A DNA stretch of 10,974 nt, from contig PKUI01000124.1 in the NCBI GenBank assembly GCA_002869605.1, forward strand, positions 1 through 10,974, in the 5' to 3' direction. Within the stretch, counting starts at the first letter, position 1. Every line of letters begins with the position of its first letter. The translations under genes were made by a program, and so were the position numbers. This DNA is from Desulfuromonas sp. Lineage in GTDB: Bacteria; Desulfobacterota; Desulfuromonadia; Desulfuromonadales; SZUA-401. Below are positions 8,185-10,974 of the stretch, one piece after another. Under the pieces are notes generated by a model. It searched no databases and had not been told where the DNA came from. It was given only the letters and a program-made list of their open reading frames with translations.

Positions 8185-9078
8185 ATGAGTGTTCTCGTCA
8201 ATGAAACCAGTTTCCCTGACCTGAAGCTTGTCAACCGCGGTAAGGTGCGTGACATCTACGACCTAGGACAGCACCTTTTGATCGTTACCAGCGACCGCAT
8301 CTCGGCCTTTGACGTAATCATGGACGAGCCGATCCCGCACAAAGGCGTGGTCCTCACCCAGATCTCCAAGTTCTGGTTCGACCTGATGGGTGACATCGTG
8401 CCGAACCACCTTATTTCGACCGATGTTGCCGACTTCCCCGCCGAGGTCAAGAAATACGCGGAGATCCTCGAAGGACGCTCGATGCTGGTCAAGAAGGCCG
8501 AACCGCTGCCGGTCGAATGCATCGTACGCGGCTATCTCTCAGGCTCGGGTTGGAAAGAATACAAGGCCCAGGGAAGCGTTTGCGGCATCGAACTTCCCGC
8601 CGGGCTGGTCGAGAGCGACAAGCTCCCTGAAACGATCTTCACCCCTTCCACCAAGGCCGAACTCGGCGACCACGACGAGAACATCCCGTACGCCAAGATG
8701 GTCGAACTCATCGGCCAGGAACTGGCCGACAAGGTTCGCGACATCTCCATCGCCATCTACACCAAGGCTCGTGACATGGCGGCTAACAAAGGGATCATCA
8801 TCGCCGACACCAAATTCGAGTTCGGTCTGATCGACGACCAGCTGGTCTGGATCGACGAAGCGCTTACCCCCGACTCGTCACGCTTCTGGCTCGCCGACAG
8901 CTATGCGCCGGGCGGCGCCCAGCCGAGTTTCGACAAGCAGTTCCTGCGCGACTATCTCGAAACCCTCGACTGGGGGAAGGTTGCACCAGCACCACCGCTA
9001 CCTGAGGAAATCGTCAACAAAACCGGCGAAAAATACCAGGAAGCCCTGCTGCGTCTGGCCGGGCTCAAGCTCTCCTGA
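8185..9078 (+). CDS. purC: Phosphoribosylaminoimidazole-succinocarboxamide synthase (SAICAR synthetase)
   Basis: PurC joins CAIR and L-aspartate with ATP to give SAICAR in de novo purine synthesis in the cytoplasm. The 297-residue protein is collinear with the longer bacterial/fungal form of the enzyme; the E. coli type is about 237 residues. Visible hallmarks are [12 protein letters not shown] (17-28), [12 protein letters not shown] (35-46), the first family signature [16 protein letters not shown] (108-123), [15 protein letters not shown] (153-167) and the second signature IADTKFEFG (206-214). The [12 protein letters not shown] stretch (224-235) completes the active-site side. The ATG lies 5 bases after the ppiD stop, and the AAGGG preceding it overlaps the end of ppiD, so expression probably depends on ppiD transcription. 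Nothing is missing or unusual in the protein itself. Confidence 0.98.
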   Translation: MSVLVNETSFPDLKLVNRGKVRDIYDLGQHLLIVTSDRISAFDVIMDEPIPHKGVVLTQISKFWFDLMGDIVPNHLISTDVADFPAEVKKYAEILEGRSMLVKKAEPLPVECIVRGYLSGSGWKEYKAQGSVCGIELPAGLVESDKLPETIFTPSTKAELGDHDENIPYAKMVELIGQELADKVRDISIAIYTKARDMAANKGIIIADTKFEFGLIDDQLVWIDEALTPDSSRFWLADSYAPGGAQPSFDKQFLRDYLETLDWGKVAPAPPLPEEIVNKTGEKYQEALLRLAGLKLS

Positions 9079-9122
9079 TCGCCGGCAAAGTACCGACTTC
9101 GCCCCTAACCAGGTTGAAACGC

Positions 9123-9782
9123 ATGCCATTAACGATGCGTCTATGGATCGTTTGTCTGTGCGCCCTGCTGGCTTCCTGCCAGACAGGGCTGCAACCACGG
9201 GTATCGCTCGACTATACGGTCGAGCTGGGACGTGCCGAGCAACAGATCGAGCGCCAGGAGTTTACCGCCGCCGTCTCGCTGCTCGAATCCCTGACCCGCG
9301 CCTTCCCCGAGCAGCCTGCCCCCTGGCGTCTGCTCGGCGGCATCTACGACCTCGAACAACGCCCCGGCCAAGCACTTGAAACCTTCAAGCGCGGTCTGGA
9401 GAGCGTCACTCCGTCTACCAGCGGCTATGCCGATCTCGCACTGCAAACTACCCTGCTCTGCATACACCGCCCCGAGCTCGCCTATGATCCGCAACTACCG
9501 CTGCAACACCTATCCTCGTCCGACCCACGCCGCGAACTCGCCACTGCCGCCCAGGAAGCACAGCAGGGTCACGACGTCCAGGCGCTGCGCCGTATTATCG
9601 CCCTGCTCAAACAGCCACTCCCCAAGCCGATCATCTCCGAGATCTACTTTCTCGCCGCCAAGATATATATCCGCATGAAAGAACAGATGTACGTCAATGA
9701 GAGTCTTTTTCATGCGGTGAACTTTTCCACGAGCCCGGTGCTCGTCCTACGCATCGAGAGACTCTGGACGCCATCCCCGTAA
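9123..9782 (+). CDS. Small TPR-containing lipoprotein of unknown function
   Basis: I do not recognise a named family. The 219-residue product starts with a short signal peptide and a lipobox, LLASC, with the lipidated Cys at residue 19, so it should be an envelope lipoprotein. Residues about 38-86 form a TPR-like helical pair (FTAAVSLLESLTRAFP, then a W-x-L-x-G-x-I-Y helix and QALETFKRGLE). TPRs usually mediate protein-protein contacts. The remainder is helical and ends in a less ordered tail. The start ATG 9123 is preferred because AGG at 9111-9113 is 9 bases upstream. An in-frame TTG at 9114 would add KRM to the N-terminus but directly abuts that AGG. ATG 9135 is also possible and would still keep the lipobox. 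It lies 44 bases after purC and 22 bases before the permease. Confidence 0.8.
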   Translation: MPLTMRLWIVCLCALLASCQTGLQPRVSLDYTVELGRAEQQIERQEFTAAVSLLESLTRAFPEQPAPWRLLGGIYDLEQRPGQALETFKRGLESVTPSTSGYADLALQTTLLCIHRPELAYDPQLPLQHLSSSDPRRELATAAQEAQQGHDVQALRRIIALLKQPLPKPIISEIYFLAAKIYIRMKEQMYVNESLFHAVNFSTSPVLVLRIERLWTPSP

Positions 9783-9804
9783 ACTTACCGACAGGATTTG
9801 CACT

Positions 9805-10974
9805 ATGCTCGAGAAACTCTTCGCCGTCCACAGCCGAGGCAGCTCGGTACGCACCGAAGTCACCGCTGGAATCACCACCTTCCTGACCGCCGGCTACATC
9901 ATCTTTGTCAACCCGGCGATCCTCGCCGATGCAGGCATGGAAAAGGGCGCACTGATAACCGTGACCTGCCTAGTCGCTTTTCTGGCCACCTTGACCATGG
10001 CGCTGTGGGCCAACGCACCGCTGATGATGGCCCCCGGCATGGGTTTGAACGCCTTTTTCGCCTACACCCTGGTGCTTGGCCATAGCCTCTCCTGGCAGAC
10101 CGCCCTCGGTGTGGTGTTCCTCTCCGGCATTTTTTTCGTCATCCTCACCCTGCTCGGCTTCCGCGAAAAGATCGTACACGCCATCCCGGCGCCGCTACGC
10201 CTCGCCGCATCGGTCGGCATCGGCCTATTCATCGCCTTCATCGGCATGAAGAACCTCGGCCTGGTCGTTAAAAGCGATGCCACCCTGGTACAGCTCGGCA
10301 ACCTCTCCCCGGCGGTAGTGCTCGGTCTCGGAGGACTGCTGCTGATCGCAGTGCTCGAAACGCTCAAGATACGCTGTTCGATCCTTATCGGCGTGGTCGC
10401 GACCAGCGTAATCGGCATGCTCTTCGGCCAGGCTCCCCTCCCTACAGGAATCGTCTCGATGCCACCCTCACCGGCACCGATCGCCTTCCAGCTCGACATC
10501 TTAGGTGCGCTCAAGTTCTCGCTCTGGGCAAGCATCTTCTCCTTCATGTTCGTCGACCTGTTCGACAGTCTCGGCACCCTGCTCGCGGTCTGCCGCGAAG
10601 CCAACATGGTCGATGAAGACGGCAAGATCCCCGGTCTGCCACGCATGCTCACTGCCGACGCCCTGGCCACCGTCGGTGGCGCCCTGCTCGGCACCAGCAC
10701 CACCACTACCTACATCGAGTCGGCCGCCGGGGTCTCAGACGGGGGGCGCACCGGCCTCACCGCAGCTGTCACCGCGCTGCTGTTTCTGCTCGCGATCTTC
10801 TTCACCCCGCTGGTCGGTGCGGTTCCCGCGTTCGCCACCGCTCCGGCCTTGATTATCGTCGGTATCTTCATGATGCGCGGTATCGGCCAGGTCGATTTCT
10901 ACAACTTCGAAGAGGGCCTACCGGCCTTTCTGACCCTGATCCTGATGCCGCTGACCTTCTCGATTGCCACCGGC
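9805..10974 (+). CDS. NCS2-family (AzgA-like) purine-base permease, C-terminus cut by the window edge
   Basis: The frame opens with ATG 9805 and remains open for 390 codons to the edge; relatives have about 430, so about 40 residues are missing. The product is very hydrophobic with roughly ten or more membrane segments visible. Recognisable elements are TEVTAGITTFLTAGYIIFVN (17-36), PGMGLNAFFAYTLV (77-90), VDLFDSLGTL (250-259) and TTTYIESAAGVSDGGRTGLT (300-319). This is the pattern of the AzgA branch of the NCS2 family, whose members import adenine, guanine or hypoxanthine by proton symport. Acidic residues in the VDLFDSLG and YIESAAG segments (Asp251 or Asp254, Glu305) are candidates for substrate contact. 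Which base is carried cannot be read from the sequence. CAGGAT at 9792-9797 is a reasonable ribosome binding site. Position close behind purC fits a purine role. Confidence 0.92.
   Translation, partial: MLEKLFAVHSRGSSVRTEVTAGITTFLTAGYIIFVNPAILADAGMEKGALITVTCLVAFLATLTMALWANAPLMMAPGMGLNAFFAYTLVLGHSLSWQTALGVVFLSGIFFVILTLLGFREKIVHAIPAPLRLAASVGIGLFIAFIGMKNLGLVVKSDATLVQLGNLSPAVVLGLGGLLLIAVLETLKIRCSILIGVVATSVIGMLFGQAPLPTGIVSMPPSPAPIAFQLDILGALKFSLWASIFSFMFVDLFDSLGTLLAVCREANMVDEDGKIPGLPRMLTADALATVGGALLGTSTTTTYIESAAGVSDGGRTGLTAAVTALLFLLAIFFTPLVGAVPAFATAPALIIVGIFMMRGIGQVDFYNFEEGLPAFLTLILMPLTFSIATG

Noticed and set aside
9783..9804. Purine riboswitch or PurR-type operator ahead of the permease, or ahead of purC
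   Set aside because: Gaps of 22 bp and 5 bp are too short for an aptamer, and no palindromic operator is visible.

Overview
The window looks like ordinary chromosome of a Gram-negative, moderately GC-rich bacterium. Gene content and order (mreB-mreC-mreD-mrdA-rodA together, a membrane-anchored PpiD-type foldase, long-form PurC, an AmrS-type radical SAM enzyme) and the style of the intergenic repeats suggest a Desulfuromonadales/Geobacter-type bacterium (formerly Deltaproteobacteria). That placement is inference from gene neighbourhood and memory of the families; no database search was possible.

Left part, minus strand. Bases 6046 down to 610 carry the complete cell-elongation (rod-shape) operon: mreB, mreC, mreD, mrdA (PBP2) and rodA. 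MreB filaments, the MreC/MreD adaptors, the RodA glycosyltransferase and the PBP2 transpeptidase form one peptidoglycan-synthesising machine. mreC to rodA are tightly coupled by start/stop overlaps. mreB is set apart by an 83-bp gap holding a convincing intrinsic terminator, and mreC behind it has no visible Shine-Dalgarno sequence, so MreB is probably made in excess of the rest. Downstream of rodA is a 471-bp gene-free stretch with a tandem 165-bp-period repeat built from a palindromic ~119-bp element. At the left edge, on the same strand, is the first 46 codons of an AmrS-like radical SAM protein.

Right part, plus strand. A 204-bp divergent promoter region separates mreB from a rightward group: ppiD (periplasmic folding helper), purC (purine biosynthesis), a small TPR lipoprotein of unknown role, and an NCS2/AzgA-type purine-base permease that runs off the right edge. 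Gaps are 5, 44 and 22 bp with no visible terminator, so co-transcription is plausible. It would put one purine-synthesis and one purine-uptake gene behind an envelope-folding gene.

I found no mobile-element protein, phage gene, CRISPR array, RNA gene or recognisable new defence or metabolic system. The points most worth a second look are the palindromic repeat array next to rodA and the terminator inside the mre operon.
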